Assembly (NCBI RefSeq): GCF_018143015.1
Contig: NC_054746.1
Coordinates: 12,391,532 to 12,455,531 of the forward strand
Direction of reading: 5' to 3'
Length of the DNA: 64,000 nt
Origin: Lytechinus variegatus
Taxonomy: Eukaryota > Echinodermata > Echinoidea > Temnopleuroida > Toxopneustidae
Below are positions 35,710 to 48,492 of this stretch, one piece after another (position 1 is the stretch's first letter; each line of letters starts with the position of its first letter). The notes under the pieces are model-generated. The model had not been told where the DNA came from. It worked only from the letters and a program-made list of their open reading frames with translations, and made no database searches. Both the position numbers and the translations under genes were made by a program.

Positions 35710-36837
35710 GCCCTGACCTCTGATATGCCACTGGTAATAACATTATAGCATTTGTCAGTCTGCATTTTTCGAGTGGGACTGTACCATATCTTTGTAATTG
35801 TAAAAGACTGCATGTTATACCATGAGATTTTCAACAAGAATTTCTTTCTTTCTCTTCTTTCAAGTCACTTTTTTAATGTTATAACTGAGTTTTTTATTGA
35901 TTCTCATATCAAGTCTTTGTTTTAATGCTGATAGGTACTGATTTAAATCAAATATAAAATCTAATGAACGTATTCAACAACCTATCAAACTAATTAACAT
36001 CAGACAATAACACCAAGAGACAATCTTTGTAAAATGTAGGTAAAATTTTTTAAATATTTGTACACTAAGCAAAACCTTCTCAAAGCAATTAACGCCAGCT
36101 CATCCTGTCAAGTTTTACAGAAACTTCTATTTTCGACTCATATTGACAAATGGTCCAGTTTTCGAACAAAAACTGTCTAGCCTACCAAAAAGGGGAACGT
36201 ATAGACTACATCTCTTCTATCACACAATTTTCCTTTTTTCAATTAAATTTTGAAATACAAGGTGATATGGAGCGAATAGATCCTCCTTTCTTTTAATACA
36301 TTTTGTGTTTTTCATGGTCTGAAAATTCTCAACATGTATAAGTCTGAAAGAACCAATTAAACCAACAAAGTACTTTATTATAAGAGTGGTGTTTCCCTAT
36401 TCAGTGGATAATCCTCGTCTTCCTAAATCCATTGTTATTTAGGGTACAATGTCATGCCTTCAAATCTGAAGTGGGCTTCTATTCTAATCATTAATTTTCT
36501 GGTACAGCAAGTCTTAATCCATGTCTATTCGCTGATGATAATAATAACTAAATCTTAATCTATGTATTTTATTTACTGACAATGTATACAGTGGCACACC
36601 TTCAATCTCAATTTGCAAGGTAACCAGTAATATGGATTTTTGGAGAAAAAGTTTTTCAAAAAATCAATCATTTCCTCTTTATTTGTCAAAATCACTGAGC
36701 AGATCACAATTGATTTACCAGATTATCATTCTAACAAGGTTGATTCAGACTGCTTTCTTCCTTTTTTTGAGGGGGGGGGGTTATAAAGTGACTTTTTAAA
36801 TATCCATTCCTTTAATAATGATAAAAGTAACATTTAT
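35710..36837. other. Non-coding spacer
   Basis: AT-rich, with a G run near 36772. No recognised feature. Confidence 0.4.
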
Positions 36838-37082
36838 ATAACACTTCATACCATGTTTCTATGCACAGCATAATGTCAACTTGGCTTTATGAGGGCTACC
36901 ACGATTAGGTGCGAGAGCTTTAAAGGAATTCCTTCCTACCAGGTTTACCCATCTTCTAAATCTGGGAAAAGACTTGCAACTGATATCAAATGCCTTGAAA
37001 AAGGACATGAGTGCTGTGGTGGGATTTGAGCCCTGGACCTTGTGGTTCAAAGTCCAGAAACTTATCCACTGAGCCATGACAC
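36838..37082 (-). mobile_element. Diverged tRNA-derived SINE
   Basis: On the minus strand the tRNA-like head (TGGCTCAGTGGATAAG, then GGGCTCAAATCCC) is followed by a degraded body with TGGGTAAACCTGGTAGG and a final TATAAATGTT. It is older than the other copies. Confidence 0.65.
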
Positions 37083-38164
37083 TGAATACTTTGCCTTCTA
37101 AAATATTTTAAGGGGACACTATTTCTACACAACTTCTTTTCCTTAGATCAGTACTGATATAATTCAATATTGGTCTTGGAAGGATGATACATCAAAACTT
37201 TCATCTCACTAGAGTCCTTTTAAAAAATATCGATTTACTTCACAATTCACTATTCAAGTATGTACAGAGTGGATTTGATGCTTAACAAATGACAATATGT
37301 CTATCGTCATCATTCTCAAATTCACAACAACAATAGACTGTAAAATTTGTGATTTCATAAAAATTATACTTTATATTTTTTTCTTTACAGTCGAAAGGAA
37401 CGGAGTAACACAACTCATCTTGACTAGGGACTATGTTAATTCAGGCTCTCGAGGAAGTATTTGGACACTGTCTATCAAATATGTGTGAAGTCAAGATGTC
37501 ATGTCTTTTCTTATTTTCAAATGGGCACTTACTGTAAGTGGCTAGCAAATAGATGACTGGACAAACCCAATTTAAATCTATTTACATCCAGACCTTTGTA
37601 TGCTGTGCAAACCCATCACTCAAGGAAAGTGGTCTGAATATTCAGCCTAGGGTCCCTGCCTAGCTTGTGCACAGAAGGTCTTTCTCATTTGAATTTGAAA
37701 CAGCAGGATGTATTTGTGCTAGTCTTATGTGTAGACCCACTTGTTGATCAAAGTTTCAATCAGGGTCTATGCATGAAGACTATTCAGACCATACCATACA
37801 GTTATATTTTGAACACTCTATTGGACATAAATACCTTTCATTCTTCTTTTTACTCTTTACAATATTTACTCTTTAGGGGATTGAATGGCTATATATATTT
37901 GCATTCCAGCAAAATTGGTAGCAAAACAAGAAAACAAAAAGTCAAGTTCTCTCAGATTCGTTTGTGAAATATGACAGATGAAAATAAAATTATTTTAATA
38001 CATGTTAGTGTGTCTGTTTTTAGAGTAGCTTTCATGAATTTATCATGGAATGTAATCTTCAAACAACTTTTGTGTGCAGTAATATTTGCTAGTTCATATC
38101 ACAAGGATCATGCTGTCATTACATGTATTTGAATAATGAAATTAGGAATGTCAAAACTGTATAT
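37083..38164. other. Non-coding spacer
   Basis: Open frames of 63 and 100 codons (near 37297 and 37665, + strand) are AT-rich and unsupported. Confidence 0.35.
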
Positions 38165-38455
38165 CAGGGGTTCTCAAACTTTTCCTAGATGTGTCAGTGG
38201 GATTCCAAAGACACTAGTAGGGCCAGAGTTATCTGTGTAATCAATGTAGATTTTTAAATTTAAACAGCAACATGGCTCATGATTAAAAACTCAATTACAA
38301 AACACAGAACACAAACACCATCAGCGGTGTACTGTTCAGCATCAAATATATGAAGCTGATTATTTCCTGCTTTATTCAGCGCAACTTTATTCCTGTTTGA
38401 CCCATCACAAGAAAGGCCAATTCTGGCACCTGCTTATGTAGGCTTCCACTTTGAG
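38165..38455. mobile_element. hAT-like MITE remnant
   Basis: The left end CAGGGGTTCTCAAACTTTT is the typical start of hAT (Charlie-like) non-autonomous elements. About 285 bp to the right, CACTTTGAGAACA is an imperfect inverted partner. No clear 8-bp target duplication remains. Confidence 0.5.
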
Positions 38456-40672
38456 AACAAATTTAAAGACATTTCAATACTCAATCGTGTTCAATATCGC
38501 ATTTGAGATGCTGAAGATCGTGAAATCTGAGGTGATCTTGTTAACAAATGCATCATTTTTTATGTCATATTTCATTGCTTTAGTTTCATCTTTACTATTC
38601 CCAACTATTGTGGTCAGTATTATGCTATCATATTATTTTTGTTTTATTCTAAGAGCATCTTTAAATGAAAGAGATAAACATACCTGCGAAGCCTGACTGG
38701 ATCTAAAGATGACAATGATGCAGATCAAAGAAAGCCATTGCACCTCTCTAAAGGCCATTGTATGCCTGTGGATAAATGGTTAAGAAACTACAATTATTAC
38801 TTTTATTCAATATTCCAATTTGAAGTATGTTTTCATTATAATCACCTCAATAAATTGTCTTTGATATCAAAACATTACAGGTCTAACTGAAAAATGAATG
38901 GAAATAAAGAAATGCATTCTTTCCAAATCAGGACACAATAGACTTTGCATCAGTGCATAATTAAACATAATCATAATTAGTTTTATGTTTTATTTTACAC
39001 CCAGGAAACTATTTCAGTAATGTTAAAATCATTAATACAAGTGTCACTACAGCACATCCTTCTTGACATAATGAACTTATCAAAAGCATAATTTCATAAA
39101 ACTCAATTCAAAGAAAAGATTTATTTCATATTAACAAACAGTCACACCAATGAAATCAACTCCAAACCATGGCTGTATACAAGGGGGTGGGGGAGGGCAA
39201 GGGGCAGCCCCCCCCCCCCTGAATTTTTTTGGCAAACTTACATATCAAACTTACTGAGATTATTGCACAAATTCGCCAAAGTAAACAAGAAATCCTTCAA
39301 TTTCACTTAACAAAATGCAGAAATGCCCAAATGACAAGCTTGGTTGCTTCAACCCCTCGCTATTGATTTTTTTCCAAAAAAGTTTATGCGTGCAGCCCCC
39401 CAGCAAAAAAAAATCTGCATATGGCCATGCTCCAAACTGACCAACAGTATGCCATTCAAAACAATTCACTAGATTTGATTAGTCTGGAGTCGGATTTGTT
39501 GTTGCGACAATGGCATCATTATGTTTCATGTATTTTTTCAATCATGGATTAAGCTCCATGATTTAATCACAGCATACGTACTTCAGCCTACTGGCTGTTC
39601 TTCGGCCACTCCATGTAAAAATTGAAAATCATAAGAAACAACGCATACTAACAATTATTTCATGATTAAAAACAGAGAACATGAAAAATTAAATTAAAGA
39701 ACACAAAAATCAACTGAAAGAAGTGATTTGAACATGAATAACACACAAATAAGCAAAGGATGTAAAATTATCAAATAAAAAACACATAGAGGTGAGAAAA
39801 TAACAAAATTACATTAAAAACTCTTTATCAGGGTTAGAGTGTCAAGCTTATGATTATGGATCATGTCAATATTATTCCAAAGATATATTTCTTTCATGGT
39901 GTTAAAGTACATGTGAAAGCACAGCTTAAAATAAACCCCATGCCTAATCCGAGGCAGAATGCAGCTCCAATAGCATTGCATATTTCCTTTTACAATATCC
40001 AATTCAAAGACTAATGAGCTCTGACAAACACGACATGGAAATAATGATTACCCTGATATGAATTAAATCCTTCTTGATGGATAAATCATTTCAAGAATCA
40101 TGTTAGAGTATGCATGTATGCGAATGTAACAACATAAAAAATAAAGCATCTTAATTAAGTTTGTAACAGTTTATAAAATCTGTTATGTTGGATGTCTGAT
40201 CTTTGGAGGACAAAAAAATCCTAACTTCAAAGAAAAAAAATCCTCACTTTGAAAGGAAAAAAAAATATCACTTAAAAACACTTCAAAACAGAAACAAAAA
40301 TCAAAGAATGAACCATTGAAAGTTTCAGTCATTTGTATAAAGTGAATTCCATGTGCTTAAACCTGTCTAATGCACTTGTGAATACAAAAATTTCCAAGAA
40401 CACACACATTTAAAGTTCACTCATTCACTACTGAATGCTGAAAATATTGTTGCATTCTCTTGTAATTTGTAAATCTATGCAGGCCTTAAATTTGATAATT
40501 TTGACGACAAAGGCCATTTTTCTACAGGGCACATTTTTATATTACAGCACAAATAGGATAATTGAAAAAGGCACAAAAATATACAAGACCATTGAGAGGA
40601 ATATTAGGTTGAATTGATCAGGCATTCAAGGCTATGGCTTTGATTTATTTAAGCCCTTTATACACATCTAGG
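38456..40672. other. AT-rich non-coding stretch
   Basis: A C run lies near 39209. No exon, RNA gene or bounded element was found in 2.2 kb. Confidence 0.4.
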
Positions 40673-40888
40673 TCCGGGGGAGGGGGGCACTTCCATTGAG
40701 GAGTGCATACCATGCACGACCAAAAACCACGTAAAAATGATGTCTTTTTTCAAGATAGGGCACATTACGTATGTAATGAAAAAAGGATATCTATTTTGCT
40801 AGGAAAGCTACGTGTTTAGTCACAATTTCGAGACCCCATGGTTGTGCAAGGTATCCACTAAAATGGAAGTGCCCCCCCCCCCTTCCTA
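40673..40888. mobile_element. Small MITE with GGGGGGCACTTCCATT ends
   Basis: GGGGGGCACTTCCATT on the left is matched by AATGGAAGTGCCCCCC on the right. About 216 bp, no coding capacity. Confidence 0.75.
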
Positions 40889-41199
40889 TCTAGGTATATT
40901 GAGCATTATGTGGGGTGTTTTTTGGTTCCTTATGAGTAACAATCGATAAAAAAAATATAAAAACTTTGGTAGCAATAATTGCAAATAAATATCACAACAT
41001 AACTTAAAATTAATCCAACTTTATAGTGAAAGGTATGGATCTGTGTTTAAAGGAAAATTATGAAGGATAGCAAAACAGAATCTTGATACCGACTCCTCAG
41101 GTTGTGTTGCAGATAATGGAAATATTTCAGAAACAAAAGTTCCAAAATATGTGCACAGGGGTGTCATAGGCATGAGGCATTTCATAAAGAGTTCATTCA

Positions 41200-41575
41200 T
41201 ACCCCTTTCATAAACCCAATTATGCGGCTAATAGCAGCATAATTTGATCGTAAAATTGGAGGAGGACAAGAGTTATCCGCATTATTTTGATGCTGCTATT
41301 ATCCGCATAATAGCAGCATCGGGACAAGATTTTGAGTTTATGAACGCATTTCCAAATAATGCGGATAATTGCCATGGTGCGGTCACAAGGTCACCCTTTT
41401 CCAACACAACTGCTTCGGAGGGGGCGAAGTTGTCATGACGATTATCCGCCTTTTTCAGGACGGGCGCTCGTAAAAATAATGCGGCTTACTTTTGGAGTTT
41501 GTGAACGCAATTTTTATTGAATTATCCGCATTACTCTTAGGCGGCTAATTGGAGGATGGGTTTATGAAAGGAGTA
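41200..41575. mobile_element. Harbinger-type MITE, uninterrupted copy
   Basis: TACCCCTTTCATAAACCC and GGGTTTATGAAAGGAGTA are terminal inverted repeats bordered by TCA on each side (41197-41199, 41576-41578). It is inverted relative to the interrupted copy at 2444-3889 and shows that copy's pre-insertion state. Confidence 0.8.
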
Positions 41576-41578
41576 TCA

Positions 41579-43330
41579 GTGATTTTCTCTGAGCCAATCA
41601 GACGCAATGATTTCTAGTAGCTTATAACAAATTCAGTGAAAATCACCGACCATATATTGCTTCATGAGATGTTACCCAGATATTAATATTGAGGGAAGGT
41701 GGAAGGTTGGGTAGGGCAAGATAACAATTTGTAATTCACAGCTTACGCGATGCTGTCAGAAACATATACAATGAATGCATTTACATCATGAATTATAGAC
41801 ATAAAATGATATATCTCTCAGATATTACCAAAAGGAATTTGAGAATTTCAAGGGCTTGATACTTGATCGTAAATATCACCTCTACGATTGACGGCAAAAA
41901 TATTTTAGGAGTTGAACCGTTCTCCCACAAGTTACTATTCAAACAGTTTTTAAAACCACCTGCAACAATATTTCTTTGATGCTTTATCGTAAAGCACTTA
42001 CAGCAATGCAAGATATGAATTACAACAATGAAGCCGTCCCCACCGAGCTGTGAGACATATATACAAAGTTGTCAGAATTACGGTGTTTCTGAGCAAATAT
42101 TTACGTGGTTCTCTTTTAAATTTCACACCTGATTGGTTGACTCTTATGAATCCACAGAAGCAACCAGCTAAGGTGAAATCAATGTTGTGACCATTTGGAA
42201 TGGATGTAAATCAATCAATGTCCAAAAGATTAAACTGTAATCTTTCCCATAAACTTCGCACATTACGCACCCTACAAATCAAATTACGAGATGTTCATGG
42301 AAAGCCCCCTATTTCTGCTTTTACCAGAATTTGATGGAGTGATATGTGCTTGTAATTATTATCACAAAGAATTTTCTCCTTCATTTTTTGTTTACTTATC
42401 ACAAGGAAATGGGCATAAGTCATCCCAAATAATGCTCAATATAATGATGTACATGATGGTATTTGAAGAATTCAGTTTCATATGAATTGAAGTAAATTGA
42501 ATTGATATGAAGTGAAAATATTGAATGTTATCAATAAAATTGTAAAGAATAAGGTCTAAGAATGGCATAGGCATGATAGGGGAGTCACATCCCAATGGGC
42601 AAGAAAGGACTTTGGAGCATTATGACTTTGAGATGAAACCAATTCTTTCAGATAAAATCAAAACTTCAAGAGTATAAGATTTTTTGCAAAAGGTCAAATT
42701 TTGGTCAAGATTGCCCTATAGCATTTTGAACCTGAAAATAAAACCAAGTAATTTCAAGCTATAAGCTTCATTTCAATGCAAAACGTTTGAACAGAAGACA
42801 AACATTGTTTGTTCCATTGTTGGCAATGCAGTTGTGTCGGAAGTATAAAACTGTCTACAGTACATTTTCCAATTACGTTTACAAAATTGTACAAGCCTTG
42901 AGGTGCAAGACTAAAAATGATTTATTCTTAATATGGGAGTATTGAATGTTTGAAATGACAAAGTTAAATGAAAAACCACTATCAATAAGTCATCTAAATG
43001 AAGGTTGTACATTTCATAGATTGTATAAAAACCTCTTGTTAATATGTAGCAAATTGTGGGGTTTGATGACCCCAACAAAAAGCAAAACTTACCACAATCT
43101 ACTTTGAATGTAATACACAACAATAATAATAATTTGGCATAATTTAGAGATTTTCAAAAGATTCCCTACATGCATTTAGCTATAACAATGGACTCTGGGA
43201 GTCCAAAATTTCTTCTGTTATGCACTGCCTGGAGGAAGATCAGATAAATGATAGAATGCAAAATTTTCGGATATAACCAATTTTCTTAAAGAATGCCGCT
43301 TTTCTCCTCATTGTATTGATTAAAATCAAC
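41579..43330. other. AT-rich non-coding stretch
   Basis: No bounded element or exon recognised. Open frames are 64-72 codons and without features. Confidence 0.4.
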
Positions 43331-43706
43331 ATTAATAACAATATTTCATAAATTGAAAAGAGTAATGCAGTACCAAATTCTGGTACTGTGGTACTCTGGT
43401 TTGTTATTCAATGTTATACAAACAATAGTCACTTAATAACAATGTGATATCAAGCAATACCCCAGAAGAAAAATGTATTTTTTAAACATAATTCTGAAAC
43501 ATTACCAGAGCAACATTACCATAGCAACATTAATAACAATATTTCATAGATTGAAAAGAGTAATGCAGTACCAAATTCTGGTACTCTGGTGTGTTATTCA
43601 ATGTTATACAAACAATAGTCACTTAATAACAATGTTATATCAAGCAATATCCCAGAAGAAAAATGTATTTTTGAAAAAAATAATTCTGAAACATTACCAG
43701 AGCAAT
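43331..43706. repeat. Tandem duplication with 198-bp spacing
   Basis: ATTAATAACAATATTTCATA begins at 43331 and again at 43529. The following ~180 bases, including AAATTCTGGTACT and AACATTACCAGAGCAA, are nearly identical. A short TGTGGTAC insertion distinguishes copy 1. A C run (from about 43718) follows. Confidence 0.8.
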
Positions 43707-43946
43707 AGGTATCTTACCCCCCCCCCCCCCCCCCCCGTGCATTCCCTAAGAAAGTAAGAGAGTAAAAACCTTAATATAAACAAAGAAGAATGAATAGAAG
43801 ACATTGAGAAAAGGTTATACAAAAAATTAAGACCAAGCCGGGACGGGGGTAAGAAAGGGAGAGAGGATAAACCCCATTCTAAATGCAAATTCAGAGATAT
43901 TGCAATTGTTAAACATGGCACATAATTTTGACCAACCCATCACACC

Positions 43947-44350
43947 AGGGGAAGGGGGGCAGTCAAATATATTGCTGTACACATGCATGATCCCCCAAAA
44001 CATGTTTAAAGGGGTGTTTATTCAGTTTTGGACGCGAGCCACGCATGCACTCGTTAAGGGTATCAAAAACACTGATTTTCTAGAAAAAGGGTGGTTTTGA
44101 AAGACTCGTCAATGGTCAATCACAGGGTCAAACATATTTAGGGTGAATCTATGTCTTTTTCCAAAGCTTTTCTTTTAAGACTAGCCAAACTTGTTTAGGG
44201 TATGTTTTTTCCCCAATCTTTTTCCCCGAAGCAAAAAAAAATGTTTAGGGAGTTATTTTGCACACGGAGAAAAAAACTGTTTTACTTTAGGGGATGTTTG
44301 GAAATGATTTGGTCATGCATGTGTACAGCAATACATTTGACTGTCTGAGG
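43947..44350. mobile_element. MITE with GACAGTCAAATATATTGCTG-type ends
   Basis: CAGTCAAATATATTGCTGTA and TACAGCAATACATTTGACTG, each next to G- or C-rich ends, are terminal inverted repeats about 400 bp apart; CATGCATGA/TCATGCATG continues the arm. Degenerate relatives of the TTTAGGG/GGGGTGT interior recur inside. Confidence 0.75.
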
Positions 44351-44689
44351 GTTTAAGAATAAGGATTGGGGTCAAATTAGGATAATCATCAAAATAAAGA
44401 AAAGGTTTAGGGTTTGGGATTTAAGGTTGGGATGCAATTGCAGCCTGAGTAACGGTAAATAATCTAGTAGGATCTACACGTAACTTGTTTTATAACAGTA
44501 TGGGTAGATAACAAATTTATGGGACTTGGCCTACCGATGCGATCCTCCGACACGACAACGACTCCAATTATTCTCACTGGCGAACAGTTCTCTTAAAACA
44601 AAACACAAATAATATTTACCGAGTGGAAGTAGCTCTTCAGGTAAATCTCTGCAATTATTTTTTGTAATGTAAAGTTGGTCCAGTAAAAT

Positions 44690-45050
44690 CAAAATCCGAA
44701 AACTACCCGTCCTTGTTCCTCCAGTTCTCCCGTGCCTGCACTTCTTCGGTCAGCCTGATCTCCGAATCACCAGCTAATCGTCCGCATGCGAGATCCGACA
44801 GTCCAGGTAATTCCTGTGCGGTTCTTCCACACAACGTGTGTTTCGACTTGCGATCGCGATTGATCAGCTGTGCTTGAATAGGAGGAGCTTCTTTGAAACC
44901 ACGCCCCATTTGAAACTTCTTAGCCAATGAGAGAAAGTTTCTGCTACATCATGGTAGAAACGCTTTGCCAGTTATTAATGAGGGAAAACGTGATCATAGC
45001 TCGAAAGAGGAACTGGTGCACGATGGAGGGGCGCGCAGCGTCGTGTCATA
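44690..45050 (-). promoter_or_regulatory. CpG-rich promoter-like segment, probably minus strand
   Basis: This is the only CpG- and GC-rich non-repeat island between 31 and 59 kb. Read on the minus strand it has CTCATTGGCTAAG (an inverted CCAAT box, near 44930), GGGGCGTGG (a GC/CACCC box, near 44905) and CAGCTG, then about 150 GC-rich bases up to a GTAGTT donor-like site near 44704. There is no TATA box. A 74-codon frame (44703-44927) lies inside but has no family features. It could be the first exon and promoter of the minus-strand gene that includes the TSP1 exon. A plus-strand donor-like AGGTAAAT near 44640 leaves the orientation open. Confidence 0.3.
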
Positions 45051-45570
45051 TACTAGTATCTTCTTATGAAATTGTGAAATTCTTGTGTTTCAAGACTTAG
45101 AAATACAAAGTGTTTAAAAAATGCTAAAATTGTATCTGGTTTTTTTCCTTATCTCGGAAATGGTTAGAATCGCTTTAAATTATAAACCGATCAGGACGGT
45201 AACTCTGCCCTCTTCAATAAGATGAATTTTCTAACTTATAAATCGCAAGAAATGTGGGATTTGGGTGAATTTGATTGATTTGATAAAACCGGATTAGGCA
45301 CCCGTTGAGACGTCACAAAATAAAATTTTGAAAATTGATTACTCTGTGAATCTATTAATTTTGACTTGAATTTCTTCTTTAATTAAAACCAAATCGACGT
45401 GAATGTTAATTTCCCCTTCAATCACAAGCATCCCTCCTCGGGAGCGACGCTATTTGGAATGTAGGGGCACCCCCCTTTCATTTTTAAGTGAGGGATCAAA
45501 GGGGCCGGGGGAGAAACATGTGGCACCTATCATTCAATTGAGAAGAAAAACACTAACGTCCATTAATGTC

Positions 45571-45597
45571 ACCCCCCCCCCCCCACCACCACCACCT
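45571..45597 (+). repeat. C run and CCA repeats
   Basis: A run of about 14 C is followed by ACC trinucleotides. Low complexity only. Confidence 0.7.
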
Positions 45598-45755
45598 TCA
45601 TCAGAACACCCGAGTGCCACCTCAGTGGTGCCTTGCAAACTTGAACAATACTTCATGATGATGGTGTGTAACGCTCATAGAGATATGTACTAATCAACTA
45701 GTACTATTCATCTCTGTGGTAACTCTCGAGCCCTAAGAGAAAGAGTGTTGGTTAA

Positions 45756-46359
45756 AGGTCAAGTCCACCTCAGAAAATGTTGATTTGAATCAATAGAGAA
45801 AAGACAGACAAGCACCATGCTGAAGATTTCATTAAAATCGGATGTAAAATAAGAGAGTTATGGCATTTCAAAGTTTCGCTTATTTTTAACAAAATAGTTA
45901 TATGAACGAGCCAGTTACATCCAAATGAGAGAGTCGATGATGTCACTCACTCACTATTTCTTTTGTTTTTTATTGTTTGATTTATAGAATATTTCAATTT
46001 TTACGAATTTGATGATTAGGACCCCCTTGCCTGAAGCCCAAAATGTTGAAGTAATGGAATTCCACGTGTTCAGGGAGGAATGAAACTTCATTTCACTTGA
46101 CAATGATGAGAAAATCAAAATATTTCATATTTCAAACAATAAAAAACAAAAGAAATAGTGAGTGAGTGACATCATCAACTCTCTCATTTGGATGTAACTG
46201 GCTCGTTCATATGACTGTTTTGTGAAATGTTCAGCGAAACTTTAAAATGTCATAACTTTCTTATTTGACATCCGATTTTGATGAAATTTTCAGTGATATG
46301 CTTGTTGATTTTTTTCTCTTTTTATTCAAATCAAGTTTTTGTTCGGGTGGACTTGTCCT
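45756..46359. mobile_element. TTAA-flanked foldback MITE (piggyBac-type), copy 2
   Basis: AGGTCAAGTCCACCTCAG and GGGTGGACTTGTCCT are bordered by TTAA on both sides (45752-45755, 46360-46363). The two halves are inverted copies of each other almost throughout: GAGCCAGTTACATCCAAATG near 45908 and its complement near 46183 are particularly well conserved. RNA from it would fold into one long hairpin. Confidence 0.85.
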
Positions 46360-46479
46360 TTAAATAGAAGCGGTGAGATGGCGCTCTTCTAAAATAGGAT
46401 AAAGAAGGATAGAGTAGGCCCTATTTGCCGACACCGTACCAATTCATCACACTGTCCAAACCGAGATGGTCTACAAGCA

Positions 46480-46700
46480 GTTCGTCTACTAATAGTTTAG
46501 TTTTATTGTCATGTAGCCAATTTACCATTTTGCTTGATTTCCATTAGGCTATACCATTTCGTCTAATATCCACTTGGTATAATACAACTTAGATATTGTT
46601 AGACATGAGCAAAACCTCCAGTTGGCAATGTGAACAAAGTAGGTGAAATTAGTGGACATTGAACCAACTGGACATAAGACCAAACGAGAATGAGACTCAG
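46480..46700. repeat. Degenerate TTTGGTCTAAT-type minisatellite
   Basis: Words such as CATTTCGTCTAATATCCAC, CACTTGGTATAATACA and GGACATAAGACCAAACGAGA recall the repeat at 886-992, partly in opposite orientation. Strongly diverged. Confidence 0.4.
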
Positions 46701-46796
46701 CGATAATAGTCAAATTCACTGGTTGCCAAATGAAAACAGCAAATGGTTGCTAAATAAAATAAATGTTTATTTGAAAAAAAGAAAAAAAAATGAAAT

Positions 46797-46876
46797 TTTA
46801 TTTCTCCTCCTGGGATCAACATTGCCATTTTAAGTAACAACCACAACAATTAAGCTGGCATATAAGGAAACTTAGG
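46797..46876 (+). repeat. Left fragment of duplicated tRNA-Thr segment, copy 1
   Basis: TCTCCTCCTGGGATCAACAT and the following ~65 bases match 50147-50213. In copy 2 this block leads directly into the tRNA-flanking sequence; here it is separated from its continuation (48895 onward) by about 2 kb of inserted DNA. Confidence 0.7.
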
Positions 46877-47354
46877 GCGATTCCATACGTGTCGTACGGG
46901 CATGGGTGTCGATCGGTACGGTTGGGGGGGGGGATGATTGACACAAATGTTCTTGTGGATGGGGATCTTTCAACATATACCCCCACTTAAATCACAAGTT
47001 ATATAGGACATTTTGGAGTGGTTGATATGCATGGTGTTCTTTGAGATTCCTTCATTGTTGCAGTGCACTGTACTTGTATAATTTTTTTAATTCAATTTGT
47101 GTTACAAGTAAGCCTATTCTAAACTCATAAGAAAGAAAAAAGGACAAAAATTGTCTGGACCATGTACAAAGTGATCTGTTTATTGAGCATGATTTATACA
47201 ACTTCTCACTTAAATCTAACCCGACTGGCAATACCTTTTTTCCTTTTAATGCATAATGATAAAATGCAGATTCGGACAAAGACTAGTGCAAATTACAAAC
47301 TGTGTGACTTCTCGTGCGCCATCGGGCTATACCGTCATTCCTGGGAATTTCCTG

Positions 47355-47562
47355 AAGGTCTGGTCACACGGCCCGAGCGTTGTTGGAGCGGTCGTGGAGC
47401 GGTAGGGAGGGCCGAATTTCGCTCACAAAATTGGGGAAAAAATCGAAAACAAAAACAAACAATCGAAATCGAAAATGGTGAACGGTAGCGAGCGGTGGTT
47501 ATTTTTTTTCTTTCCGCTCTACGACCGCTCCAACAACGCTCGGGCGGTGTGAACAGGCCTTT
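47355..47562. mobile_element. MITE with long GC-rich inverted ends
   Basis: The words GCCCGAGCGTTGTTGGAGCG at the left and CGCTCCAACAACGCTCGGGC at the right are perfect inverted partners; the arms continue outward as GGTCTGGTCACAC / GTGTGAACAGGCC. Confidence 0.8.
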
Positions 47563-48492
47563 AGACGATTTTAACCCTTGATTTTAACATGTTTTAAATG
47601 CTTTATAAGTGCATGAAACAAAAACAAACGATTCTAATTCACTTATACTTGGGGTTGCTTGAAAGAAGTTTGTTATTTTGGAATACTTTTTGCGCTTTGC
47701 ATCCATTTTTAGCTTCAGATTATGTCCGCAATATAATCAGGATAATTTGTTCAACAGCTTTTACATGTTTTATCACCAGCGCGTTTTGCGCAAAGAGAAA
47801 TTCTTGGTAGCTTCGCGCATTGGAATTTGGTTACGATAACTTTTTTATAGCAGCGATGCCTGGCGATTTAGTTATTTTACATAACAAAAATGAAGTGATA
47901 TTCAAAATGGTTGTAGATTAAATGGAACAAACATCATGCACTTGGATGTGGGGAGGGGTAAATCTGAGAAAAGTTATTTGTACTTTTTCAAGATCTACCT
48001 CTCTGGGATTTACGTCCGTGGGGTTTTCCCCGTTTATCTTGCCACCCTTTTACTCCCGTTTATTTTTCCACCCTTTTGAATTAATTGATTTATTAAAATT
48101 GATTTATTCACCACTGGTGGGATGGAACACCCTATCAACAAAAGTTGTTTTTCGTCCAGGTCCTTTTATGTCATGTGTTAAAAAAACATGTCATTCTTTT
48201 TCATCTTGAACCTCCACCCATCTGTTTAAAAGTCCTGGAAAAGAATGTTTTTATTTAATAACAATATACACAAATTGCGAGGGAAACAAACTGATTGATG
48301 GCATACTATAATCATCACTATAATCATTCATGATCAAACTTTCATTTTTTCATCATCATTATTATAATTTTTCTACCCTAAATTATTGGGGGGATGATAA
48401 TACAGGCCATTCCCCCCACTTGAAATATTGGGGGATGATAATACAGGCCATTCCCCCCAATTGAAATGGGGGGATATATCCCCCATCCCCCC

